Shown here: in pieces, positions 7,676-17,377 of the stretch
Layout: each line of letters begins with the position of its first letter
Numbering within the stretch: position 1 is the stretch's first letter
Origin: Candidatus Doudnabacteria bacterium
GTDB lineage: Bacteria; Patescibacteriota; Doudnabacteria; UBA920
DNA: 32,851 nt
Direction of reading: 5' to 3'
Assembly (NCBI GenBank): GCA_903908535.1
Contig: CAIVSE010000009.1
Location: 1-32,851 of the forward strand
Position numbers and translations under genes: made by a program
Notes under the pieces: generated by a model
Told to the model about the DNA's origin: nothing
Seen by the model: the letters and a program-made list of their open reading frames with translations, nothing else
The model's database searches: none

Positions 7676-9520
7676 TTACTTTTTAAGTACAGCCAAAAAG
7701 GCTTCCTGTGGGATATCAACTTTGCCTATTCTTTTCATCCTTTTCTTGCCTTTTTTTTGCTTATTTAACAACTTCATTTTACGCGTCACATCCCCGCCGT
7801 ACAAATAACCGGTTACGTCCTTGCGCAGGGCGCTGATAGTTTCGCGGGCAATAACTTTGCCGCCAATTGTGGCCTGAATGGCCACTTCAAACTGGTGGCG
7901 GGGAATCAAAGTTTTCAGTTTTTCCACCAATTCTTTGCCATCCGCGGCCGCGGTAGACCGGTGCATAATGGCAGATAAAGCCACAACCGGCTCGCCAGCC
8001 ACTAAAATATCCACCTTCACCAAATCCCCCGCGCGCTCGGCAATTAACTCATAACTTAAGGATGCGTACCCGCTGGACACGGACTTTAGCTTGTCGTAAA
8101 AGTCGGAAATAATATTGGCCAGCGGCATTTCAAAAGTCATATCCACGCGGTCGTTACCCAAATATTTTATGTCTTTACTCACAGCCCGCCGCTGGGTGGC
8201 AATTTCCATTATCGGCCCTATATAAATTTGCGGCACAAGAATGTTGACCAGCATCCACGGTTCGTAAATTTCTTTGATGATTGACGGGTCGGGAAATTCT
8301 GCGGGGTTGTGGATATAAATATCTTTACCATTAGTGGTTAGCACGTGATAAGCCACCGAAGGCGCAGTAAGGATTAAGTCTAAATTATATTCGCGCGTTA
8401 AACGTTCCTGCACTATATCCATATGCAGCAAACCCAAAAAACCGGTGCGAAAACCAAAACCAATAGAGGGAATGTTAATGGGCTCAAATTCCAGAGCGGC
8501 ATCGGAAAGTTTAAGTTTATCCATGGCGTCACGTAGTATGGGATAGTCATCACCGCTGACCGGAAAGATTGTAGCATAGACCATGGGTTTAACGTGTTTA
8601 TACCCCGGCAACTGCTCAATATCCGTCTTGCGATCAAATATTGTTATGGTATCACCTACTCGCGCCTTACTCACGTCACGAAGTCCCGTGACAATATAGC
8701 CAACTTCGCCGGTTTTAATGCCGTCGCTTTTTTCTTTTTTAGGATGGAAATAACCAACCTCTAAACTTTCGGCTTCGCTTTGGCCGCCAATGGCATAAAT
8801 TTTTTGCTTATTTTTAAGCTCACCGTCAAAGCAGCGCACAAACACCACCACGCCGCGGTGGATATCATACATGGAATCAAAAATCAATCCGGTAAAGGGT
8901 TTTTCCGGGTCACCTTTGGGCGGCGGCACTTTTTGGATGACGGTTTTTAAAATTTCTTCCACGCCCTCGCCGGTCTTGCCGCTGGCATATAAAATTTCAT
9001 CATCCGTAAAACCAAAAGCCGTTTTAAGTTCCTTGGCGGTTTTTTCGCGATCGGAATTGGGCAAATCTATTTTGTTGACTACAGGGATTAACGTTAGATT
9101 ATGCTCCAAAGCCAAATAGACGTTAGCCAAAGTTTGGGCTTCAATCCCCTGCGTGGAATCCACTACCAAAATAGCTCCCTCGCAGCAGGCCAGCGAGCGA
9201 GAAACTTCATAAGTAAAATCCACATGGCCCGGGGTATCAATTAAGTTTAAAGTATAAAGTTGAAAGTTTAAAGGGCTGCCTTTTTCTCCTTCTTTTAACT
9301 TTCCACTTTCAACTTTCAACTCATATTCCATCCGTACCGGCTGCAATTTAATGGTTATCCCCCTTTCACGCTCCAAATCCATTGTGTCGAGCAGCTGGTC
9401 CTTCATCTCCCGTTTAGATACCGTATGGGTAATTTCCAAAAGCCGGTCAGCCAATGTGGACTTTCCGTGGTCAATGTGGGCGATAATCGAAAAATTTCTG
9501 ATATTCTTTTGTTCGGACAT
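7676..9520 (-). CDS. lepA: Elongation factor 4
   Basis: AHIDHGKSTLADRLLE, RGITIK, LIDTPGHVDF, NKIDLPNSD; full-length LepA architecture. Confidence 0.97.
   Translation of the reverse strand: MSEQKNIRNFSIIAHIDHGKSTLADRLLEITHTVSKREMKDQLLDTMDLERERGITIKLQPVRMEYELKVESGKLKEGEKGSPLNFQLYTLNLIDTPGHVDFTYEVSRSLACCEGAILVVDSTQGIEAQTLANVYLALEHNLTLIPVVNKIDLPNSDREKTAKELKTAFGFTDDEILYASGKTGEGVEEILKTVIQKVPPPKGDPEKPFTGLIFDSMYDIHRGVVVFVRCFDGELKNKQKIYAIGGQSEAESLEVGYFHPKKEKSDGIKTGEVGYIVTGLRDVSKARVGDTITIFDRKTDIEQLPGYKHVKPMVYATIFPVSGDDYPILRDAMDKLKLSDAALEFEPINIPSIGFGFRTGFLGLLHMDIVQERLTREYNLDLILTAPSVAYHVLTTNGKDIYIHNPAEFPDPSIIKEIYEPWMLVNILVPQIYIGPIMEIATQRRAVSKDIKYLGNDRVDMTFEMPLANIISDFYDKLKSVSSGYASLSYELIAERAGDLVKVDILVAGEPVVALSAIMHRSTAAADGKELVEKLKTLIPRHQFEVAIQATIGGKVIARETISALRKDVTGYLYGGDVTRKMKLLNKQKKGKKRMKRIGKVDIPQEAFLAVLKK
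9241..9322. repeat. Degenerate 7-nt repeats in two opposed blocks (AAGTTTA/AAGTTGA ... CTTTCAA) inside lepA
   Basis: Read directly; encodes ELKVESGKLKEGEKGSPLNFQLYTL in lepA. Confidence 0.8.
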
Positions 9521-9526
9521 GGGTAT

Positions 9527-9535
9527 ATTGTAGCA
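9527..9535 (-). promoter_or_regulatory. Extended -10 TGCTACAAT, 6 nt before lepA ATG
   Basis: Minus strand TGCTACAAT-ATACCC-ATG. Confidence 0.65.
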
Positions 9536-9576
9536 AAAATGGGCTAATAATAAAAGAGATTTTATATAAATAAGAA

Positions 9577-9605
9577 CCGCCGTATTCTGTTTTAGAACAC
9601 GGCGG
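9577..9605 (-). terminator. Hairpin terminator candidate downstream of the 9623 ORF: CCGCCGTGTTCT-aaaac-AGAATACGGCGG then TTCTTATTT
   Basis: Near-perfect inverted repeat followed by moderately T-rich sequence. Confidence 0.6.
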
Positions 9606-9622
9606 CGACCGTAATGCCCGAT

Positions 9623-10057
9623 TCAGTGAAAATCAAAGTCATTTACGCGACGAAACGGGGAATGCAGCCAACGAACACGATCCAAAACCCCTTTAAAAAA
9701 AGGTCTAGACACTTCGGATTCTTCATCAAGCAACCTGTCAATTTTCTTTGTGAATACAAAGTACCTATCGAAGGCTAGCAAGTAAACAACCATGTTGACT
9801 AACCAGACAATAGATATTTTGCCGTTCAGGCGTGCGCTGCCGGTCGTCGCCCAAAGCACCAAGGGGATACCAATTCCAGCACCAAGCGATCCAATTCCCA
9901 CCAAGCCCAAAATGTGCGATTTGCGCTTGGTATTTTTTCTATCCGAACCAAAGCACTCACTCCAAAAAAGGGTGTTAATCGGCCACGTCACTAAAATGGA
10001 AACGGTCAGTTCCATCAAGTAGCCAAGAAACCACAAAATCTTTTTTAACGTTTGCAT
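9623..10057 (-). CDS. Hypothetical small membrane protein (track start 10063 is TTG; ATG at 10057 better placed to SD)
   Basis: AGGAGG 7 nt before ATG, promoter TTGACA-18-TATAAT upstream, 2-3 TM segments. Confidence 0.65.
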   Translation of the reverse strand: MQTLKKILWFLGYLMELTVSILVTWPINTLFWSECFGSDRKNTKRKSHILGLVGIGSLGAGIGIPLVLWATTGSARLNGKISIVWLVNMVVYLLAFDRYFVFTKKIDRLLDEESEVSRPFFKGVLDRVRWLHSPFRRVNDFDFH

Positions 10058-10080
10058 TTCCAATCCTCCTTGGATTCACA

Positions 10081-10110
10081 ATTATAAACCCTAAAAAATG
10101 ATTTTGTCAA
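10081..10110 (-). promoter_or_regulatory. Consensus promoter TTGACA-18-TATAAT
   Basis: Minus strand TTGACA AAATCATTTTTTAGGGTT TATAAT. Confidence 0.8.
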
Positions 10111-10125
10111 GCTAAAAGTAGTGGC

Positions 10126-11052
10126 TTATTTTAAACTCTTATTAAACCTTTCAACTTCCTTTCTAACTTTTGCCTCCATATCTTTATGGGAAGTTTTGCC
10201 GGAATCCAATAAAATTTGCTTTTCGTTAAATATCAAAAATTCGTCTAACTTTTTTACCCAGTTTGCCATATACATTACCCGTTTTTCCACCGCCTGCAGT
10301 TCCGCAAACGACAAAAACTGCTCAACTAATAAAGTTAGGCGCTTAAGCTCTAATTCTCCTAGATAATTTTTGGCTACTTCCGCCTGTTCCCTAGTGATAA
10401 TCTCACCCTTCCAATTAGTTAGGCCCATGTTAAATTTATTGGCGTTTACCCTACTGGCCACAAGTTCGGCCGCAGTTTGGCCGGTAATAGCATAATGGAA
10501 TTTATTTTGCACCGTGGCAAAAAACTTTTGGGCGTAATCAGTTTTAGGGTCGTAATCCAGGCTGGTAGCAAAAACGTCCGTAACTTTTAAGTAAAAATTA
10601 CGTTCCGAGGTCCGGATTTGCCTAACGCGGTCCGACCATTCACCAAAATAACCTTTTCTGATTCCACCATTGGCCAGACGGTTATCATCCATAACAAAAC
10701 CCTTGATTATAAACTCTTTGAGTTGTTGGGTGGCCCAAATGCGAAACTGGGTGCCGCGAACAGAGTTGACTCGATAACCCACGGAAATAATGGCATCTAA
10801 GTTATAATGCCTTGTTTTATAAGCTTTTCCGTCAGAAGCAGTTGCCGAGTATTCCTCGGCAACTGAATTTGGCTCAAGTTCATGCTCATTAAATATATTC
10901 TTTAAATGAAGCGCCACGTTATCCACAGAACAATTAAATATTGTCGCCATTTGCTTTTGCGTAAGCCAAACGGTCTCTCCGTCCATCTGGACATCAATTT
11001 TAGTCTGGCCATCAACAGATGTGTAGATGATAATATTGCCTTGATTTTTCAT
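10126..11052 (-). CDS. RhuM-family (virulence protein RhuM-like)
   Basis: VWLTQKQMATIFNCSVDNVALHLKNIF, YNLDAIISVGYRVNSVRGTQFRIWATQQLKEFIIKGF. Confidence 0.88.
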   Translation of the reverse strand: MKNQGNIIIYTSVDGQTKIDVQMDGETVWLTQKQMATIFNCSVDNVALHLKNIFNEHELEPNSVAEEYSATASDGKAYKTRHYNLDAIISVGYRVNSVRGTQFRIWATQQLKEFIIKGFVMDDNRLANGGIRKGYFGEWSDRVRQIRTSERNFYLKVTDVFATSLDYDPKTDYAQKFFATVQNKFHYAITGQTAAELVASRVNANKFNMGLTNWKGEIITREQAEVAKNYLGELELKRLTLLVEQFLSFAELQAVEKRVMYMANWVKKLDEFLIFNEKQILLDSGKTSHKDMEAKVRKEVERFNKSLK

Positions 11053-11190
11053 ATTTTTTTCTTAATTATTTTAAATATAATTGAAAATCCGCCAGGCGCT
11101 GTAAGCCTGACGAATTATTTAGTTCAATAATCTTCCAGTCTGTCTTCTTTGTTTTATTCTAACAGGTTTTTAAATCCTGACAAGCGCTGG

Positions 11191-12780
11191 TTAAGCAAAT
11201 CTTTTAAATACTATCCCCAGCACCCTTTTGGTTTGCTCCACCCCCAATTTATATGAAATTCCCAGGAAGGCTAAAATGGCCACGCCAACTGCTAAGCCGG
11301 ATTGGATGACTATCCCCAAAGTGGTTTGCGTATTCACCAGCGGCGCGAACAAATAAATGCAGCCGTAACCGACCAGACCCATAACCAAACTGGAAATAAC
11401 AATTTTTATCAAAAAGCTGCCGACTTCGCGGTCGAACTCCCCAAGCGAAATATTATTTTTATGGAGATGCCAGCGCAAAAAACTAAACATCAGCAGGGCG
11501 TCAGAAGTACAGGCAATGGCAAAGCCGCTGGCAATGCCGATCAGGCCGAACCGCCTGCCCAAAACCACGGCCAAAATTATATCCAATGTGATGGAGCAAA
11601 TGTTAACCATAACCGGAATAACAGTATTTTGGCGCGAATAAAAACTGCGCGAAAACAGCGGCGATAGGCTTTGGCCGACCAAAGAAAAAGTCAGCACGCC
11701 AAAAGTGGAAAACATCAGCACTGTGTCATTCCAGTTGAATTTGCCGTGGCCGTAAATAATGCGCACAATATAGGCGCGGAAAATTAGCATTAGAATACTG
11801 ATAGGGATGATAAAAAATAAAACCATCATGACGTTATCTCCCAAAGTTTTGGTAAAGGCCTTATGGTCGCCGGTGGTAAAATGCTCGGACAAAAGCGGGA
11901 ATGACGCGGCCGAGACCGACAGCGCGAATACGCCCAGCGGCGCGGCCTGCAGGTTGTTGGCCAGGTTAAAGATGGTAACACTGCCCGCGGCTAAAATAGA
12001 GCCCACCGTGGTACCAACAATCAGACTGACCTGGGAAATATCCATGCCGATAATCCTGGGAATAAATAATTTAAGGATTTTATGCAGGGCCGGCTCTTTA
12101 AAATCAAATACCGCCCGCCAGCGGAAGCCGAAGCGCGCGGCCTCGGGAATCTGCACCAGCATATGGCATAGTGCGCCCAAAATTACGCCATAACCCAAGC
12201 CTATTAAACCAAAATGCGGATAGAATACAAATAACCCAAAAATAATGCCCAAATTGTATATGATGGGCGCAATACTCAAGACCAAAAACTTTTTGCTGGC
12301 CGTTAAATAGCTGGTAAAAACGTTGGAGGCCGTGAAAATTATGGGCGACAGCAAAAACAGGCGCATGAGCTGGGTGGTGCGGGCCAGTTTATCGCCGGTA
12401 AACCCGGGCACTAAAAGTTTGGTTAGCGGTGCGGAAAAAGCCAGTAAAATTAAACAAACTATTGCCATGCCGGAAACCGAAACATTCAGCACCGAACTGG
12501 TAATGCGGTTGGCTTTGGTTTTATCTTTAACTAACCATTCGGTAAACACCGGAATTAATGCCACCGAAAGCGTGCCCAATACTAAAAGATTAAAAATAAA
12601 ATCCGGAATGCGGAAAGCCGCGTAATAAATATCCAGGGTATTGCCCACACCAATTTTACCGGCCAATAATGGATCCCTGACAAGGCCGACCAGCTTGGAC
12701 AGTAATGTAAAAAAACCCACAATAATGGCGGCTTTACTGACGCTAAAACTGTTTTCCAAATTTTTCAATTTATCCAGCAT
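11191..12780 (-). CDS. murJ: Lipid II flippase MurJ/MviN
   Basis: 14-TM-type MviN sequence; KLVGLVRDPLLAGKIGVGNTLDIYYAAFRIPDFIFNLL. Confidence 0.92.
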   Translation of the reverse strand: MLDKLKNLENSFSVSKAAIIVGFFTLLSKLVGLVRDPLLAGKIGVGNTLDIYYAAFRIPDFIFNLLVLGTLSVALIPVFTEWLVKDKTKANRITSSVLNVSVSGMAIVCLILLAFSAPLTKLLVPGFTGDKLARTTQLMRLFLLSPIIFTASNVFTSYLTASKKFLVLSIAPIIYNLGIIFGLFVFYPHFGLIGLGYGVILGALCHMLVQIPEAARFGFRWRAVFDFKEPALHKILKLFIPRIIGMDISQVSLIVGTTVGSILAAGSVTIFNLANNLQAAPLGVFALSVSAASFPLLSEHFTTGDHKAFTKTLGDNVMMVLFFIIPISILMLIFRAYIVRIIYGHGKFNWNDTVLMFSTFGVLTFSLVGQSLSPLFSRSFYSRQNTVIPVMVNICSITLDIILAVVLGRRFGLIGIASGFAIACTSDALLMFSFLRWHLHKNNISLGEFDREVGSFLIKIVISSLVMGLVGYGCIYLFAPLVNTQTTLGIVIQSGLAVGVAILAFLGISYKLGVEQTKRVLGIVFKRFA

Positions 12781-12786
12781 AATAGG

Positions 12787-14910
12787 TCATGTCCCCTTTA
12801 ATACCAACCCAAAGAAATAATCCCGGTCTAGATTAATGCTTTTGGCCAGATTATCAGACCCTGTGGAATCCGGCACAAAGCTTTCCCATTGTAGCTGTTT
12901 TCCGCTGAATTGCACAGACCAATTAAACTGGGTGCTGACGCTGCCAATTTGTTTTTGCAGGACTAAACTGTAGCGGTCCGGGCTTTGCAGGATAAACGGG
13001 AGTTTGTAAACCAGGCGGATGATGCGGGTTTGGCCGCCCAAAACCGTCAGCCAGTTGCCAAAAAAAGTTTTGCCGCTTTCCGTGCCAATTAGCATACCGT
13101 TGGATACATCTTTAACCATGCCGTTTTCCCAGGCCGCCACATCCGGATCCTGGCGGTAACTCTGGCTGCTGGTAGCATACAAATTTTTCTGGTCAAAGCC
13201 GGTAACGGAAACCAACTGCGAGCCCTGCGGCACCAAAAAGCGGATGAAGCTGGTGTTTTCAGTATCTGCCAGCTGCGGCTGCTGGTCGGTTAAAGTTACG
13301 GTCAAATCGTCGGTAATATCGCCTTTACTGTCAATAGTTGTCGCTAAATCCATTTTTTTCTGCATGGATAAATCGGTTTTTGTGCCGCCCAAATTAGCGC
13401 TGACCATTTGCAAATAGTCCCGGTCGGCGGTTGCGACCTGGCCGGCCCAGTTGAAACTTTCCAATTGTGATTCCACGGCTGGATTATCGCTCTCCAAGAC
13501 TATTTGCTTTTGCTCAAGCTGTCCGAGCAACGCCGCCAAAACCTGTTTGGATTGCTGCGGGGTGAGAGTTTTTAATTTTTGCATAAACAGCGGAAAAAAA
13601 TCGGCCAAAATTTGTTTCGGCTGGTTTAGCGTCAAGTCATCAGACACGGTAGAAATGGCCTGGGTTTGCTCCACAAAATTATCCGCGTTAAGCGTAACTT
13701 TAAAATCCGGTACGCTTACAGGCCCGGTAATTTGCAACAAGCTCACAATAACATTGGGCGTTAAGGCAATTATAGTATCCGGCGCCTGTCCGCCTTCCAT
13801 AGCGTAAAATTCCCCGGCCTTGCGCGCGTCCGTAGGGAAGTCGGCAAACCAGTTACTGTCGCGCAGGAACCAGCGGTCGTTAACATTCAAAATCGGCTCG
13901 GGCGGAGCAATATAGGTTTTTAACTGGCCATCTACATCATAAATGCTGCTGATGGTTAAATTATTTATTTTCCCGCCATCAATAGCCGCGTCGCCGTAAG
14001 TGCCAATAAAACCGCCGCCCGGACGCAGTTCATTATTATTCTCAAACAGCAATAAAACCGTACCTTTGGGCATAACAATTTGCTGCAACAGGCCAAAGAC
14101 ATCTTTTAAATTATTCAGGGCAATTTGGGCTGAAGCCAATGTTGAGCTTAACTGTAAAAATTCCCGTTGTTTGCCGGAAGGGACAACAGAAAGGTTGGCG
14201 CCTACAAGTTTTTGGTTGGCGGAGCTGATTTCTGCAAGCGCGCTGTTTAGGGAAGCGTCCATGCTGTTGATGGTATCAGCGGTGTTGCCGGTGCTTTCCA
14301 GTCCCTGAACCGAAAAACTTAATGTTGAGGCCTCACTATAAAATTTTACCAAATCCTGGCCGCTTTGCGACAGCAGAGACGCGGCGTCTAAAAGATTTTT
14401 GGCGCTTTGGGTTTGCGGCAAAACATCCAGTAAATCCAGCATTTCAGCATTGCCCTTGTCCAGCTGCTGCCTGCTGGCCACAAAACTATTTTCCGCCTGG
14501 ACAAACTGGCTGCCGGCAAGCGCGGTATTTTGGGTGGCCAGGGCCTGCCCGGCCTGCGTTAAATGCGCCACCCCGGCCTGGACACCGCTGTAAACGCTGT
14601 TTTTTAAATCCAGGACCGCGGCCAAAAATCCGGCTGCGCGAAACAATCCCCAGCCAAACAGACTAAAAATTAAAAACAATAACACATTACGCGCGAGCTG
14701 CCGGGAACGCAAAGCCACTGAGCGTTTTTTTGCCAGCACCGCCGTCTTTTGAAAATCTTTGGCAATTAATACGAACGGCGCTTTAATAATTTTGATGATG
14801 GAGCTGCCGACATAAAAAAACACCAAAAACAGCCGGGATTCTTTTTTTTTCTTGTCCACGGATACGGAAGTAAAATGATGCGTCTGGAACTTAAACTTTT
14901 TTTGGGACAT
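12787..14910 (-). CDS. DUF4012-type large membrane-anchored extracellular protein (start set to ATG 14910, MSQKKFKF)
   Basis: FENNNELRPGGGFIGTYG motif typical of DUF4012; ATG 2 nt after ftsW TAA. Confidence 0.8.
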   Translation of the reverse strand: MSQKKFKFQTHHFTSVSVDKKKKESRLFLVFFYVGSSIIKIIKAPFVLIAKDFQKTAVLAKKRSVALRSRQLARNVLLFLIFSLFGWGLFRAAGFLAAVLDLKNSVYSGVQAGVAHLTQAGQALATQNTALAGSQFVQAENSFVASRQQLDKGNAEMLDLLDVLPQTQSAKNLLDAASLLSQSGQDLVKFYSEASTLSFSVQGLESTGNTADTINSMDASLNSALAEISSANQKLVGANLSVVPSGKQREFLQLSSTLASAQIALNNLKDVFGLLQQIVMPKGTVLLLFENNNELRPGGGFIGTYGDAAIDGGKINNLTISSIYDVDGQLKTYIAPPEPILNVNDRWFLRDSNWFADFPTDARKAGEFYAMEGGQAPDTIIALTPNVIVSLLQITGPVSVPDFKVTLNADNFVEQTQAISTVSDDLTLNQPKQILADFFPLFMQKLKTLTPQQSKQVLAALLGQLEQKQIVLESDNPAVESQLESFNWAGQVATADRDYLQMVSANLGGTKTDLSMQKKMDLATTIDSKGDITDDLTVTLTDQQPQLADTENTSFIRFLVPQGSQLVSVTGFDQKNLYATSSQSYRQDPDVAAWENGMVKDVSNGMLIGTESGKTFFGNWLTVLGGQTRIIRLVYKLPFILQSPDRYSLVLQKQIGSVSTQFNWSVQFSGKQLQWESFVPDSTGSDNLAKSINLDRDYFFGLVLKGT

Positions 14911-14912
14911 GG

Positions 14913-16025
14913 TTAATTTACGGCTCCCTGTTTCGATATATTTAACACTATCCCCACGGAGCATAACGTTATTAGCAGGGATGTGCTGCCATAGCTGAAA
15001 AACGGCAGCGGAATGCCGGTCAGCGGCAAAATATTCACCATGGCTCCAATATTAATTAAGGCCTGTACCGTAATAAACGTTACAATGCCGGCGGCCACCA
15101 TCTTGCCAAAAAAGTCCGGCGCATGTTTGGCAATGTAAAAACCGCGCAGGGCAAAAGCCGTAAATAATCCGAGCACCAAAAGTTCGCGGATGAACCCCAA
15201 TTCTTCCGAGAGCACGGCAAACACCGAGTCGCTGGTGGACTCCGGCAAATAATTATATTTTTGGCGCGACATGCCGTAGCCGTAGCCAAACCACCTGCCG
15301 CTGCCAATGGCTATTAAAGCCTGGTTAATTTGGTAACTTATGCCCTGCGGATCGCTGGCGGGGTTAAAAAAACTGGTGATGCGCTGGGCGCGGTAAGGCT
15401 CTATCTTTATAAACGCAAACAGAGCCACGGCGCCGCAAACCAGGGTCCAAAAAAAATATTTCCAGTCTATGCCGGCTATAAAAAGCATCAAAACAGCCGT
15501 GACCAGCAGTACCAGCATGGTGCCAAAATCCGGCTGCATTAAAATCAGCACGGCGAACAGCCCAATAATTAAAAATGCCGGCAAAATTCCCAGGTAAAAA
15601 TCGTTCAGCGACCGCCCCTTTTTATCCACCCACGCGGCAATGTAAAAAACAATAGCCACCTTAACCAGTTCAGACGGCTGGAACTGCACGGGCCCAAAAT
15701 GTATCCAGCGGCTGGCGCCGTTGGCCGCGTAGCTAAAGCCCGGGACCTTGGCCAAAATTAACAAAATAAACGATAGCAGCAAAATTCCCGGCAAAAGTTT
15801 CCGCCAAACGTGGTAGTCTATGTTGGCCAAAATGACCATGCCAATTAAGCCCAACACCGCGCCGTAAAGCAGTTGGTGGATTATTAAGTGCGTGGTGTTG
15901 CCGAAGTCATTGTAAGACTGTACGGTGGAAGCTGAATACAAAACAATCAGGCCAAAGGCCAAAAGGGCTAATGTTATTGCGAGAAACCAATAGTCAATTT
16001 TAGTTTTTGATTTAGAATTTTTCAT
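14913..16025 (-). CDS. ftsW: FtsW/RodA/SpoVE-family peptidoglycan polymerase
   Basis: SEDS family; ASRWIHFGPVQFQPSELVK, LPLTGIPLPFFSYGSTSLL. Confidence 0.9.
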   Translation of the reverse strand: MKNSKSKTKIDYWFLAITLALLAFGLIVLYSASTVQSYNDFGNTTHLIIHQLLYGAVLGLIGMVILANIDYHVWRKLLPGILLLSFILLILAKVPGFSYAANGASRWIHFGPVQFQPSELVKVAIVFYIAAWVDKKGRSLNDFYLGILPAFLIIGLFAVLILMQPDFGTMLVLLVTAVLMLFIAGIDWKYFFWTLVCGAVALFAFIKIEPYRAQRITSFFNPASDPQGISYQINQALIAIGSGRWFGYGYGMSRQKYNYLPESTSDSVFAVLSEELGFIRELLVLGLFTAFALRGFYIAKHAPDFFGKMVAAGIVTFITVQALINIGAMVNILPLTGIPLPFFSYGSTSLLITLCSVGIVLNISKQGAVN

Positions 16026-16033
16026 TAAATTGA

Positions 16034-17362
16034 TCAGATTTTTTCTTGTCCGCCGTAGCCTTTGGCGAAGGCGGAAAACTGCTCTCCCCTGTCCTTATAA
16101 TTCTTAAATATGCCAAAACTGGCGCAGGCCGGGGACAGCAAAACTACATCCCCTGCCGTTGCGATTGGTTTTATTTGCGCGAAAATTTCCGCCATATTTT
16201 TAGCGCCTCGCAATACTCGGCCGCCGAACTTCCCGTTTAAAGATTGTTCTATCCTGCCGGCTTCCTGGCCAATCAGTATTAAAACCCTGATATTTTTAGT
16301 TTGTACAATGGTTGCGCCCAAAGCTGTAAAGTCGGAATTCTTGGATGACCCGCCTAAAATTATAATCTCCGGTTCGGTAAAGGCCCTTATAGCCGCGGCG
16401 GCGGTTTCCGGCGTGGTGGAAAAGGAATCGTTATAATATTTTACGCCATTTTTTTCCGCCACAAATTCCAGGCGGTGGGTTAAACCTTTAAACTCATACA
16501 CAGCCTTTTCAATCGTAGCCTCGTCAATACTCAAAATTTTTGCCACGGCCACAGCAGCTTTAATGTTTTCCAAATTATGAGCACCCTTTAACTGGATTTT
16601 AAAGTGGTCAAAAGCCGTTTCCGTATTCATATTTGTGCCAATCGGAATTTTTTGCCCGTCTCCTAATTCTCCAATTTGCTTGGAAGCCTCATAATCTTTG
16701 TTATAAACAGTAAAATCGGCGCGCGTCTGGAATTTTGCAATAGCTTCCTTAGCCTGCCGGTATTCTTCCACGTCTTTATGGTAATCCAAATGCTCGGAAG
16801 TTACCATTAAGACCACGCCAATGTGGGGGCTTTTGGTTAAGTCCTGCAATTGGAAACTGGAGAGTTCATAAACAATAAAATCCTGCTTGGCCAGTCCATC
16901 TAAAATTTCCAACGGCTGGGTCTCGCCAATGTTGCCAACTAGGTAGGCTGATTTTCCCACCTGCTTGAGAATATTAAAAATCAAGGTGCAGGTTGTGCCT
17001 TTGCCTTTTGTCCCGGTAACGCCGATTATCGGCGCCGGGCAATGCTCAAAAAACCATTTGGTCTGACTGGTAATAACAGCTCCGGGCGTAACCGCTTTTT
17101 GGACGTCCGAAAGTTTTATGCCCGGGCTGCGGAATACAACATTAAAGCCTTTTAACTCCTTTAGATAATCCGGCCCAAAAATAAAATTGACCTTTAGGCT
17201 TTTTATGTATTCCTGCTCTTCCAAAGGCCAGTCCTGCCACGGACGCGCGTCAAACAACACGGGATTTAAACCGTGTTTAAGTAAATAATTAGCAGTCGCC
17301 TTCCCTTCCAGCCCAAACCCCAGCACCGCGACCATTTTTCCCTGCAAATCTGCAATATCCAT
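16034..17362 (-). CDS. murD: UDP-N-acetylmuramoylalanine--D-glutamate ligase
   Basis: GVTGTKGKGTTCTLI P-loop, YNDSFSTTPETAAAAI, LSPACASFGIFKNYKDRGEQF. Confidence 0.95.
   Translation of the reverse strand: MDIADLQGKMVAVLGFGLEGKATANYLLKHGLNPVLFDARPWQDWPLEEQEYIKSLKVNFIFGPDYLKELKGFNVVFRSPGIKLSDVQKAVTPGAVITSQTKWFFEHCPAPIIGVTGTKGKGTTCTLIFNILKQVGKSAYLVGNIGETQPLEILDGLAKQDFIVYELSSFQLQDLTKSPHIGVVLMVTSEHLDYHKDVEEYRQAKEAIAKFQTRADFTVYNKDYEASKQIGELGDGQKIPIGTNMNTETAFDHFKIQLKGAHNLENIKAAVAVAKILSIDEATIEKAVYEFKGLTHRLEFVAEKNGVKYYNDSFSTTPETAAAAIRAFTEPEIIILGGSSKNSDFTALGATIVQTKNIRVLILIGQEAGRIEQSLNGKFGGRVLRGAKNMAEIFAQIKPIATAGDVVLLSPACASFGIFKNYKDRGEQFSAFAKGYGGQEKI
16046..16075 (+). repeat. Palindromic element copy B: TTGTCCGCCGTAGCCTTTGGCGAAGGCGGA, overlapping the last codons of murD
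   Basis: Shared CGTAG...CGAAG core and TCCGC/GCGGA stem. Confidence 0.8.
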
Positions 17363-17368
17363 TAATTT

Positions 17369-17377
17369 ATTATACCA
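17369..17377 (-). promoter_or_regulatory. Extended -10 TGGTATAAT, 6 nt before murD ATG
   Basis: Minus strand TGGTATAAT-AAATTA-ATG. Confidence 0.7.

Noticed and set aside
13781-13805. CCTGTCCGCCTTCCATAGC resembling the palindrome family start
   Set aside because: No complementary GGCGGA arm; it is ordinary coding sequence of the DUF4012 gene.
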